A stretch of 14,785 bases of DNA from Candidatus Dormiibacterota bacterium (GTDB lineage Bacteria; Chloroflexota; Dormibacteria; Dormibacterales; Dormibacteraceae), in contig CATPBF010000051.1 in NCBI GenBank assembly GCA_955652585.1, positions 1 through 14,785 on the forward strand, written 5' to 3'. The position numbers were made by a program, and so were the translations under genes. Below, piece after piece: positions 6,802-13,002 of this stretch. Every line of letters begins with the position of its first letter. Position 1 is the first letter of the stretch. The notes beneath the pieces were generated by a model that worked only from the letters and a program-made list of their open reading frames with translations, was not told where the DNA came from and ran no database searches.

Positions 6802-7409
6802 CGATCCGCTGCGAACTCGACCTCGACGTGCTCGCGCTGGAGCTGTACGAGCTCGAGGTGACCGAGCCACGCGATGATTTCGAGCTCGAGGTGGCGCGTG
6901 CCACGCAGGCGGCACGCACTGGTGAGGTCGGCGACGCCGGCCGCGCGAGGGCGCTTTACCGTCGCTTCGGAGTGGACCCCACCCGTGTCCGGCCTTCATC
7001 GGAGGCTTTGCTCCGGCGGCTGAAGAAGGGCGAGCCGCTTCCGCGGGTCAACTCATTGGTAGACGTGGCCAACGCGATGTCCGTCCAGCTGCAGGTGCCG
7101 GTCGGCCTGTACGACCTCGACAAGGTCCGCGGCGACGCGCTCGTCGTCAGGCTGGGCGCCGAAGGCGAGAGCTACACCGGCATCGGCAAGGAGCGTGTGA
7201 ACGTCGCCGGACGAATTTGCGTAGCGGACGCGGATGGTCCGTGTGGCAACCCGAGCTCCGACTCGGCGCGAACGATGATCACCACCGCCACTGAGCGGGC
7301 AGCGTGGATCTACTTCCTGCCTATCACCGACGACGATGTTGATCGCACGGCCGAGCTCATCGCCGTATTCGGTCGCGGCCTCGTTCGCATGGCGGTGGCA
7401 CCGGCATGA
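6795..7409 (+). CDS. Free-standing B3/B4 domain protein (PheRS beta-type tRNA editing fold)
   Basis: The product is a lone B3/B4 domain, the fold that forms the editing site of the phenylalanyl-tRNA synthetase beta subunit. Visible landmarks in the 204-residue protein are LYRRFGVDPTRVRPSSEALLRR (split, from about residue 54), LPRVNSLVDVANAMSVQLQVPVGLYDLDK (split, 82-110), GESYTGIG, and near the C-terminus DADGPCGNPSSDSARTMITTATERA (split). These fit the family well. Free-standing members are thought to act on mischarged tRNA or an aminoacyl substrate, but few have been tested. GTG 6795 is the best start: it overlaps the aroA end by 7 nt, and the frame upstream of it lies inside aroA. The next gene starts in an ATGA overlap. 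Its place among aromatic amino acid genes suggests, without proving, that it handles an aromatic aminoacyl-tRNA. Confidence 0.85.
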   Translation: MLTIRCELDLDVLALELYELEVTEPRDDFELEVARATQAARTGEVGDAGRARALYRRFGVDPTRVRPSSEALLRRLKKGEPLPRVNSLVDVANAMSVQLQVPVGLYDLDKVRGDALVVRLGAEGESYTGIGKERVNVAGRICVADADGPCGNPSSDSARTMITTATERAAWIYFLPITDDDVDRTAELIAVFGRGLVRMAVAPA

Positions 7410-8005
7410 GGGCGACGTCGGAGCAGGTCCTGTGTGTGAAGCGTGAGGACATCTTTCCGGACGGGGCCTGGAACGACTTCATCAGCGATCGGCTCGATTG
7501 GTACCAGGCCGTGATCCGAGCACATCACATCTTCAAACCTCGGGCCGAAGTCGAGGACGACCCGACCTACCAGCAGATCATCCCGTACGTCGTATTCCGG
7601 CACGGCCATCGCTACCTGCTTACGCATCGCCTGCGTGCGTCATCCGAGCGTAGGTTGCGAAAGCAGTACTCGCTTGGCGTCGGCGGCCACATCAATCCCG
7701 GCGACCTGGAAGGGGGCGATCCCATCCAGGATGGGCTGAAGCGCGAGTGGGAGGAGGAGGTCATCTATGAAGGGCGCTTCGAGGCGAAGCTGCTCGGGCT
7801 CCTCAACGATGAATCTTCCCCAGTGTCGAAGGTGCACCTCGGCGTGGTGTTCCTGGTCGATGGCGATTCACCCGACATCGCCATTCGCGAAACGACGAAG
7901 CTGGCCGGCCAGTTGCTCACGCTTGCCGAGATGCGGATCTACTACCTGGAGATGGAGTCTTGGTCGCAGATGGTCTACGACCGCCTGCTGAGGGAGGAAT
8001 CGTGA
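7406..8005 (+). CDS. Nudix-like (MutT-family) predicted phosphoesterase
   Basis: The 199-residue product resembles the predicted MutT-family phosphoesterase group (COG4112 type). The N-terminal third, with QVLCVKREDIFPDGAW and DPTYQQIIPYVVFRHG, is typical of that group. The Nudix box is recognisable but stretched: GVGGHINPGD (91-100), a spacer of about a dozen residues, then REWEEEV (113-119), which carries the metal-binding Arg-Glu and Glu-Glu-Glu. After it come KVHLGVVFLVDGD and a C-terminal helix region. Family enzymes hydrolyse nucleoside diphosphates linked to another group, but the substrate here is unknown. ATG 7406 overlaps the previous stop (ATGA) with no Shine-Dalgarno, and the stop overlaps the aldo/keto reductase GTG. 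It probably depends on translational coupling within the operon. Confidence 0.82.
   Translation: MRATSEQVLCVKREDIFPDGAWNDFISDRLDWYQAVIRAHHIFKPRAEVEDDPTYQQIIPYVVFRHGHRYLLTHRLRASSERRLRKQYSLGVGGHINPGDLEGGDPIQDGLKREWEEEVIYEGRFEAKLLGLLNDESSPVSKVHLGVVFLVDGDSPDIAIRETTKLAGQLLTLAEMRIYYLEMESWSQMVYDRLLREES
7991..7998 (+). promoter_or_regulatory. Strong Shine-Dalgarno that fixes the aldo/keto reductase start
   Basis: AGGGAGGA at 7991-7998 lies 3 nt before the GTG at 8002, a few bases closer than usual, and is the best ribosome binding sequence near this junction. The frame is open upstream to 7960, but this site plus the GTGA overlap with the Nudix-like gene decides for 8002. Confidence 0.7.
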
Positions 8006-8910
8006 AATACGTCGAAGCAGGTGGAGCCCGGATCTCCGCAATCGGGCTGGGGGCCTGGCAGTTCGGGACGGCTGAATGGGGATACGGAGAGGACTACGCG
8101 CGCGACGAGGCGCTGAAGATCGTGCACCGCGCGCTGGAGCTCGGCGTGAACATGATCGACACCGCCGAGATGTACGGATTCGGTCGGTCCGAGCGCATCG
8201 TGGGCGACGCGATCAAGGGCCAACGCGACGGAGTGTTTCTGGCCACCAAGCTGTTCCCGGTGGGCCTTCCGTTCCAGGTGGCATCGAAGGCACGCGCGAG
8301 CGCGCGCCGGCTGGGAGTCGATCGCATCGACCTGTATCAGCAGCACTGGCCCAGCCCGATGTTTCCGGCCGGAGCGACCATGCCGCGAATGAGGAAGCTG
8401 GTGGAGAGCGGCCTGGTGACGCACGTTGGGGTCAGCAATCATTCGCTCGCGCAGTGGCAGGCGGCCGAAAAGCACTTCGGAGGCGCGGTGCTGTCGAACC
8501 AGGTGAAGTTCAACCTTCTCGACCGTGGACCGGAGCACGAGCTGGTGCCATGGGCTCATGAGAATGGCCGCGTCGTCATCGCCTACAGCCCGCTGGCGCA
8601 AGGATTGCTGTCGGGCAAATACCTCGAGACCGCGCCGCGCAACCTCCGCCGGCTGCGGCCTGCGTTCAGCGCCTCGTCGCGCGCTCGCTTACGGCCTCTG
8701 ATCGCGGCGCTGGCGGAGATCGCGACGCGGCATGGAGGGACTCCGGCGCAGGTCGCGCTGGCGTGGCTGATCCGCAGGCCCAATGTCGTCGCGATCCCAG
8801 GAGCCTCGAGCGTCCAGCAGATGGAGCAAAATGCCGCCGCGGCCGATATCGACCTGGACGATGAAGAGGACGCGAGGTTGAGTGGCCTGGCGTCGCGTCA
8901 GGCTGCATAG
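8002..8910 (+). CDS. Aldo/keto reductase
   Basis: This is an NAD(P)H-dependent oxidoreductase with the aldo/keto reductase barrel. From GTG 8002 the product is 302 residues and begins with a typical RISAIGLGAWQFG segment. The catalytic tetrad is visible: Asp 53 and Tyr 58 in MIDTAEMYGFGRSE, Lys 83 in FLATKLF, and His 115 in DLYQQHWPSP. Later landmarks are THVGVSNHS, VIAYSPLAQGLLSGKY, and the cofactor-binding AIPGASSVQQMEQN close to the end. The GTG overlaps the Nudix-like stop as GTGA and is preceded by AGGGAGGA. The menC-like gene follows two bases after its stop. The substrate cannot be read from the sequence, and a link to aromatic metabolism is positional only. Confidence 0.92.
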   Translation: MKYVEAGGARISAIGLGAWQFGTAEWGYGEDYARDEALKIVHRALELGVNMIDTAEMYGFGRSERIVGDAIKGQRDGVFLATKLFPVGLPFQVASKARASARRLGVDRIDLYQQHWPSPMFPAGATMPRMRKLVESGLVTHVGVSNHSLAQWQAAEKHFGGAVLSNQVKFNLLDRGPEHELVPWAHENGRVVIAYSPLAQGLLSGKYLETAPRNLRRLRPAFSASSRARLRPLIAALAEIATRHGGTPAQVALAWLIRRPNVVAIPGASSVQQMEQNAAAADIDLDDEEDARLSGLASRQAA

Positions 8911-8912
8911 AG

Positions 8913-10043
8913 ATGAGGCTGGAAGCGGTCGAGCTGCGCCGGATCCGGATCTCCCTCGTGGCGCCGTTCGAGACGTCGTTCGGGACGCAGTTCGGGCGCG
9001 ACATCCTGATCCTCAAGGCGATCACCGACGAAGGCGAGGGCTGGGGCGAATGCGTCGCTGGTGAGGAGCCCGACTACTCGTCGGAGTACGTCGAGGCCGC
9101 CCAGCACGTGCTGGTGCACCACCTGCTTCCTCCTCTGCTCGCTCGCCCGAGCCTCACCGCGGCCGACGTGAAGGGCGCCCTGCAAAGGTTCCACGGGCAC
9201 CGCATGGCGAAAGCATCGATCGAGATGGCGGTCCTGGATGCGGAGCTGCGGGCGCGGCGCGAATCCTTCGCGCACCATTTCGGCGCGGTGCGATCCGCAG
9301 TCGATTGCGGCGTGTCGGTCGGCATCCACCGCTCGATCCCTGAGCTGATCGCGACGGTCGGTGGTTACCTGGACCAGGGCTATCGGCGGGTCAAGCTCAA
9401 GATCAAGCCAGGCTGGGATGTCGAACCGGTCCGTGCGGTGCGCGAGCGTTTTGGCGACGTGCTCCTACAGGTGGACGCGAACACCGCTTACACCCTTGCC
9501 GATGCCGGGCACCTTGCCCAGCTCGATGCTTTCGACCTGTTGCTGATCGAGCAGCCGCTGCCTGAGGAGCAGGTCCTGGCACATGCCGAGCTTGCGAAGC
9601 TCATCCGCACTCCGGTATGCCTCGACGAGTCGATCACCTCGGAACAGGCAGCCGCCGACGCCATCCGGCTAGGCGCCTGCTCGATCATCAACATCAAGCC
9701 CGGGCGCGTGGGTGGCTACCTCGAGGCGCGGCGAATCCACGACCTGTGCGCAAAGCACGAGGTGCCCGTGTGGATGGGAGGGATGCTGGAGACCGGGCTG
9801 GGTCGGGCCGGCAACGTCGCGATGGCGGCGATGCCCAACTTCAAGCTCCCAGGCGACACGTCCGCGTCCAGCCGGTACTACCACCGCGACATCACCGAGC
9901 CTTTCGTCCTGGTCGACGGGCGCCTTGACGTCCCCGACGGCCCAGGCCTGGGCGTGAACGTAGACGTCGCCTACCTCGACGAGATCACGACCTCATCGCA
10001 GGTGGTGCGGGCGGGGCGCTCTTCGTCGCCGACTACCCGCTGA
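8913..10043 (+). CDS. menC: o-Succinylbenzoate synthase / N-succinylamino acid racemase (enolase superfamily)
   Basis: The 376-residue product belongs to the muconate-lactonizing subgroup of the enolase superfamily, close to the Amycolatopsis OSBS/NSAR enzyme. The capping domain includes PFETSFGTQ and GEGWGECVAGE. The barrel has the KxK motif KLKIKPGWD (Lys 161 and 163), metal ligands Asp 188 (VDANTAYT), Glu 213 (IEQPL) and Asp 238 (CLDESI), and Lys 262 in IINIKPGRVGGYLEA. Arg 265 after that lysine matches an arginine reported to favour racemase activity in the promiscuous group. It may act in menaquinone synthesis (SHCHC to OSB, downstream of chorismate) or racemise N-succinyl amino acids. 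ATG 8913 is two bases after the reductase stop. The gene ends tail to tail with the next one, overlapping it by 11 nt. The menC symbol is provisional. Confidence 0.88.
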   Translation: MRLEAVELRRIRISLVAPFETSFGTQFGRDILILKAITDEGEGWGECVAGEEPDYSSEYVEAAQHVLVHHLLPPLLARPSLTAADVKGALQRFHGHRMAKASIEMAVLDAELRARRESFAHHFGAVRSAVDCGVSVGIHRSIPELIATVGGYLDQGYRRVKLKIKPGWDVEPVRAVRERFGDVLLQVDANTAYTLADAGHLAQLDAFDLLLIEQPLPEEQVLAHAELAKLIRTPVCLDESITSEQAAADAIRLGACSIINIKPGRVGGYLEARRIHDLCAKHEVPVWMGGMLETGLGRAGNVAMAAMPNFKLPGDTSASSRYYHRDITEPFVLVDGRLDVPDGPGLGVNVDVAYLDEITTSSQVVRAGRSSSPTTR

Positions 10044-10950
10044 CCGGCGGCAGAGACGGGAAGGTCAACAACAGGTCATCCATGGCATTGGCGTGCGCAG
10101 CCTCGCCGAGACGCGGCACGCCAAGGCGGTCCTCGACGGATGCGAGGAGAGAGTAGTGGTCATATGCGCGCCCGCTGGTGTGGACGATCGTGCCTGGATG
10201 GATGACGAGGGTCAGCACGTGGTTGGCACTGTCCTCGCCCTCGTCCCATGTGATCAGTAGGAGACCGCCGTTCTGCCACGCGGTCGAGCCCAGGATCTTG
10301 GGCACAGTCTGCGAGAGCCACGTGTCCGCCACCTGGGTCGAGCAGTCGTGGCCGTCGTGGCAGAGGTCCGGTGTGATCCAAACGAAAGTCGGGGTCGTCC
10401 CCTTTATGTCCTGGTCGAACTGCGAGAAGGGAACGATCTGGTCCGGGCACGTGGCTCCGTAATAGGGGAACGGATCGTGCTTGAGCGCATACGGATACGC
10501 GCTTTGAGTGCAGCTGCCGGACATGCCTTCCATGTAAGCCCGCCAGGAGATGCCGGCCGCTGTGAGCTGGGCGCCGAGGCCGCCGGCTGGGAGGGGGTGC
10601 CAGCCGTCGTCGGCGATCCCCCAGGTGCTGCCTGAGGTGAGCGCGAGATAGTTGGGCAGGCTCGGGTGCGATACGCCGTGATAGTTCGTCGCCACCGAAT
10701 ATTTCGCCGCCAGCTCGGCCGTGTACCCGCCCGCGATTGCCTGGTCGTAGCTTCGGTTCTCCATCACGATCACGAAGACGTGCGGCTTGCTTGCCTGTGT
10801 CGGTGAAGAGGTCGCAGTCGACGAGGGCGCGCTGCTTGGTTGGCTGGTTGGGGAAGGACTAGGAAGGTGGGTGGCGGTGCGCGGCCCGCAGGCCGATAGC
10901 ACGCAGAGTGCAAGCACACCAGCCAGGAGAGGCCTCACCCTTCTAGACAC
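10033..10950 (-). CDS. Secreted lipoprotein phosphoesterase (acid phosphatase / PI-3-phosphatase type)
   Basis: The product resembles the phosphoesterase family that includes bacterial acid phosphatases and mycobacterial SapM. From GTG 10950 it has 305 residues. The start is basic (VVSRRVRP), then a hydrophobic stretch ends in a lipobox, LSAC, with Cys 21 as the predicted lipid anchor. A Ser/Thr/Pro-rich linker runs to about residue 52. The catalytic domain shows VFVIVMENRSYD (metal-binding Glu-Asn, 64-65), SHPSLPNYLALTSG, TPDLCHDGHDCS, ITWDEGEDS and DHYSLLASVED. Four cysteines (147, 168, 197, 203) could form disulfides, in keeping with export. A second GTG at 10938 is possible. The frame is open to 11247, but that part is antisense to the epimerase gene and not family-like. 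Substrate unknown. Confidence 0.86.
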   Translation of the reverse strand: MSRRVRPLLAGVLALCVLSACGPRTATHLPSPSPTSQPSSAPSSTATSSPTQASKPHVFVIVMENRSYDQAIAGGYTAELAAKYSVATNYHGVSHPSLPNYLALTSGSTWGIADDGWHPLPAGGLGAQLTAAGISWRAYMEGMSGSCTQSAYPYALKHDPFPYYGATCPDQIVPFSQFDQDIKGTTPTFVWITPDLCHDGHDCSTQVADTWLSQTVPKILGSTAWQNGGLLLITWDEGEDSANHVLTLVIHPGTIVHTSGRAYDHYSLLASVEDRLGVPRLGEAAHANAMDDLLLTFPSLPPVSG

Positions 10951-10966
10951 TACGATCCGAGGCGCT
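10951..10966. promoter_or_regulatory. 16-bp divergent intergenic region
   Basis: Only 16 bp separate the proposed GTG starts of the phosphoesterase (minus strand) and the epimerase-like gene (plus strand). TACGAT at 10951-10956 could serve as a -10 element for the plus-strand gene, giving a very short or absent leader, but no convincing -35 was found. Neither gene has a well-placed Shine-Dalgarno. The promoters therefore probably lie within the opposing coding regions, or the starts are slightly further in than annotated. Confidence 0.35.
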
Positions 10967-11722
10967 GTGAAGTTGCTGGGCGGCCCCTGGGAGATGGAGA
11001 TCCAGCCGGAGCACGGCGGGCGCATCATTTCGCTTCGCCTCGCCGGCGAGGAACTTCTCGACCAGGGCATCGGAGTCGATGATCCTTCCGCGACCGGGTT
11101 CGTCGCCGCCGGGGCGCGAGGTTGGGACGAGATGGTGCCGTGTGTCGATGCGTCCCGATATCCCGGCCCGGGTCCGTTTGAGGGGGTCGAGCTGCCCGAC
11201 CACGGTGAGGCGTGGCGGCTGCCGTGGACGGTGCTACACGAAGCCACGCTGGAGTGTGCGGGTCGACTGTTGCCGTGGAGGCTGCGGCGTCGAGTTGAGC
11301 TCGGCGAGCACGCGGTGAGGGTGACCTATTCGTATCGAAATAACGGGTCCGCTCCGTTGTTGGCCTACTGGTGCGCTCACCCCTTGTTTCGCTACGAGTC
11401 GGATATGCAAGTGGAGGCGGGGAGCCCGGTGCCGCGACCGGAGGCGGGGACAAGTAAGAAGGTATTCCTGCGAAGAGGACTGGCAGACAGCGCACGTCTG
11501 GAGTGGAAGTCGGGGTCGGCGGTTGTGGTCGCTTGGGACAAGCAGGTCACACCATATGTCGGGGTGTGGGTCTGCAATGGAGACCTGGGCGGATACCACC
11601 ACATTGCGATCGAGCCCGCGACCGGCGGGGGAGACCGTCCACATCTCGCGGTGCCGCCTCCTCTGCTCGCTCCGGGCGAGGAGCTCGAATGGTGGATGGA
11701 GATTCGCGACGCCCGAAATTAA
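10967..11722 (+). CDS. Aldose 1-epimerase-like protein (galactose mutarotase fold)
   Basis: Family enzymes interconvert the alpha and beta anomers of sugars. The 251-residue product (GTG 10967) begins with WEMEIQPEHGGRIISLRLAGEELL, a split stretch typical of the first strands of this beta-sandwich fold. The residues expected for catalysis are visible: His 79 in LPDHGEAW, His 138 in YWCAHPLFRY, and Glu 216 in HIAIEPATGG. It ends with LLAPGEELEWWMEI, the usual closing strand. The protein is shorter than classical GalM (about 340) and fits the shorter COG2017-type members. The frame is open upstream to 10787, but that part is antisense to the phosphoesterase. TTG 10973 and ATG 10994 are alternative starts. 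The real sugar substrate is unknown, and no sugar genes adjoin it. Confidence 0.82.
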   Translation: MKLLGGPWEMEIQPEHGGRIISLRLAGEELLDQGIGVDDPSATGFVAAGARGWDEMVPCVDASRYPGPGPFEGVELPDHGEAWRLPWTVLHEATLECAGRLLPWRLRRRVELGEHAVRVTYSYRNNGSAPLLAYWCAHPLFRYESDMQVEAGSPVPRPEAGTSKKVFLRRGLADSARLEWKSGSAVVVAWDKQVTPYVGVWVCNGDLGGYHHIAIEPATGGGDRPHLAVPPPLLAPGEELEWWMEIRDARN

Positions 11723-11734
11723 CATCCTGATTTC

Positions 11735-11763
11735 TTGACTCCCCAAACAGATGTTCGTAAAAT
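11735..11763 (+). promoter_or_regulatory. Near-consensus vegetative promoter for the HNH gene, predicted leaderless
   Basis: TTGACT (-35, 11735-11740) and TAAAAT (-10, 11758-11763) are separated by exactly 17 bp. Each hexamer has one mismatch to the sigma-70 consensus. The region is strikingly AT-rich for this window. A start point about 7 nt after the -10 falls on the ATG at 11770, and no Shine-Dalgarno precedes that ATG, so a leaderless mRNA is predicted. Confidence 0.75.
11744..11757. promoter_or_regulatory. LexA/SOS-box-like operator inside the promoter spacer
   Basis: CAAACAGATGTTCG is a near-palindrome (CAAAC, 4-nt spacer, GTTCG) differing at one position per half-site comparison from the Gram-positive/actinobacterial SOS box core GAAC-N4-GTTC. 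It fills most of the spacer between -35 and -10, where a bound repressor would block polymerase. DUF222/13E12-type HNH genes are known LexA targets in mycobacteria, which supports the reading. LexA binding itself is inferred. Confidence 0.55.
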
Positions 11764-11769
11764 TGTCTC

Positions 11770-12978
11770 ATGGTAGCTGGGGAGGGGGCGATTGCACCCC
11801 TCAGTGAAGATGTGGGTCGGCTCCGAGAGGCTGTCGAGGCCTTCCGGCGTCGGCCCAAGACGGGGCGCACCCAAGAGCAGATCAGCCACGAGCTGAGCCA
11901 GGTCCGTGTCATCTGCGATGTGATGGAGCTCGAGTTCTCAGATCTTGCGAGTGAGTTCGCGGCCACCGACGAATACGACCAGCAGGGATTCGACAGCCCG
12001 ATCTCCTGGCTCAAGCAGGTCTGCCACATGTCGAGCGGTGCCGCCGGCGATCGCGTTTGCGCCGGCGATCAGCTGCAGCGATTGGGACAAAGCGCAGACG
12101 CCTTGGCTACGGGTGAGATCGGCTTTGCCCATTTCGCGCTGATAGCAAGGACCGCAGCAGCGGTTGGTGGCCGCTTCGACGAGGTCGAGCTGCTCCGCAA
12201 GGCGCGCAAGCTCAACATCTTTCCCTTCCGCAACTCCTGCCTACATGCCCGGCATGCAGCCAACCCCGAGCGTTTCGTGAACGAAGAGAAGGAGGGCGTG
12301 GAGGCGCGGAGCCTGACCCTGACCACAGCCGACGATGGTGTGGTCCTCGTCCAGGGCATCCTCGACAAAGTTGGTGGCGCTGCTCTGCGCACGGCACTGG
12401 AGCCGTTGGCCAAGCGCGCCGGCAAAGGTGACCATCGCAAACTCGATCGGCGGCTGGGGGACGCGCTCGTCGACCTCTCGATGCACGCGCTCGACAACGG
12501 CGTGCCGAGCCGGCGCCCGCACCTCCAGGTCACGACTTCGCTGGAGACGCTCCTCGGTCTATCTGGAGCGCCGGCGGCGGAGATGGAGTTCTCGTTACCG
12601 ATCTCGGCCAAGGCGGTCGAGCGCTTGGCGTGCGACTGCAGCGTCACGCGTATCCTGCTGAACTCCGACTCCATGGTCATCGATGTCGGGCGCGCCAAGC
12701 GGCTGGTATCTGGCCCGCAGAGCAAGGCGCTCAGGGTTCGCGACGGTGGCTGCACGTGGCCGGGTTGCGACCGGCCGGCAACCTGGACGTCGGCGCACCA
12801 CGTCGTGCACTGGATCCATGGTGGGTCAACCGATCTTCCCAACCTCGTCCTTCTCTGTTATCGGCATCACTGGATGGTTCATGAGGGCAATTGGCAGATC
12901 GTGCGCACCGATGATGGGTGCATCCACACCATTCCCCCACTGATGGGATTTGGGTCGCGATCGCGCGAGCCGGACTAG
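11770..12978 (+). CDS. DUF222 (13E12-type) protein with C-terminal HNH endonuclease domain
   Basis: The 402-residue product has an N-terminal DUF222 region (about 35-290, largely helical, with SPISWLKQVCHMSSGAAGDRV and GEIGFAHFALIARTAA) and a C-terminal HNH nuclease. In the HNH part, RVRDGGCTWPGCDRPATW supplies Cys 328 and Cys 333, SAHHVVHW the first histidines (343, 344, 347), DLPNLVLLC the Asn (358) and Cys 363, and YRHHWMVHEGNW the last histidines (366, 367, 371). All nuclease and zinc residues appear intact. Such genes are often multicopy and poorly understood; roles in DNA repair or as mobile homing-like elements have been proposed. It has its own promoter with an SOS-like operator, unlike its neighbours, and may be independently acquired. 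Function in the cell is not known. Confidence 0.9.
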   Translation: MVAGEGAIAPLSEDVGRLREAVEAFRRRPKTGRTQEQISHELSQVRVICDVMELEFSDLASEFAATDEYDQQGFDSPISWLKQVCHMSSGAAGDRVCAGDQLQRLGQSADALATGEIGFAHFALIARTAAAVGGRFDEVELLRKARKLNIFPFRNSCLHARHAANPERFVNEEKEGVEARSLTLTTADDGVVLVQGILDKVGGAALRTALEPLAKRAGKGDHRKLDRRLGDALVDLSMHALDNGVPSRRPHLQVTTSLETLLGLSGAPAAEMEFSLPISAKAVERLACDCSVTRILLNSDSMVIDVGRAKRLVSGPQSKALRVRDGGCTWPGCDRPATWTSAHHVVHWIHGGSTDLPNLVLLCYRHHWMVHEGNWQIVRTDDGCIHTIPPLMGFGSRSREPD

Positions 12979-12990
12979 ATAGGCCCACTC

Positions 12991-12996
12991 TAAACT
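12991..12996 (+). promoter_or_regulatory. Candidate -10 element for a leaderless threonine synthase transcript
   Basis: TAAACT ends 6 nt before the ATG at 13003, the same spacing as the -10 of the HNH gene. No consensus -35 is visible and no Shine-Dalgarno precedes the ATG. The 24-nt gap to the upstream gene leaves room for little else. Plausible but weak. Confidence 0.4.
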
Positions 12997-13002
12997 GGCA
13001 CC

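Noticed and set aside
5944..6999. Long minus-strand open frame (351 codons) opposite aroA
   Set aside because: It is an Arg/Gly/Ala-rich shadow of aroA and the B3/B4 gene, with no family resemblance.
10951..11247. N-terminal extension of the phosphoesterase
   Set aside because: It is antisense to the epimerase-like gene and would bury the signal peptide and lipobox some 100 residues in.
11770..12978. HNH gene as an intact mobile element (homing endonuclease or transposon)
   Set aside because: No flanking inverted or direct repeats, intron ends or partner genes are visible. A history of transfer remains possible but is not shown.
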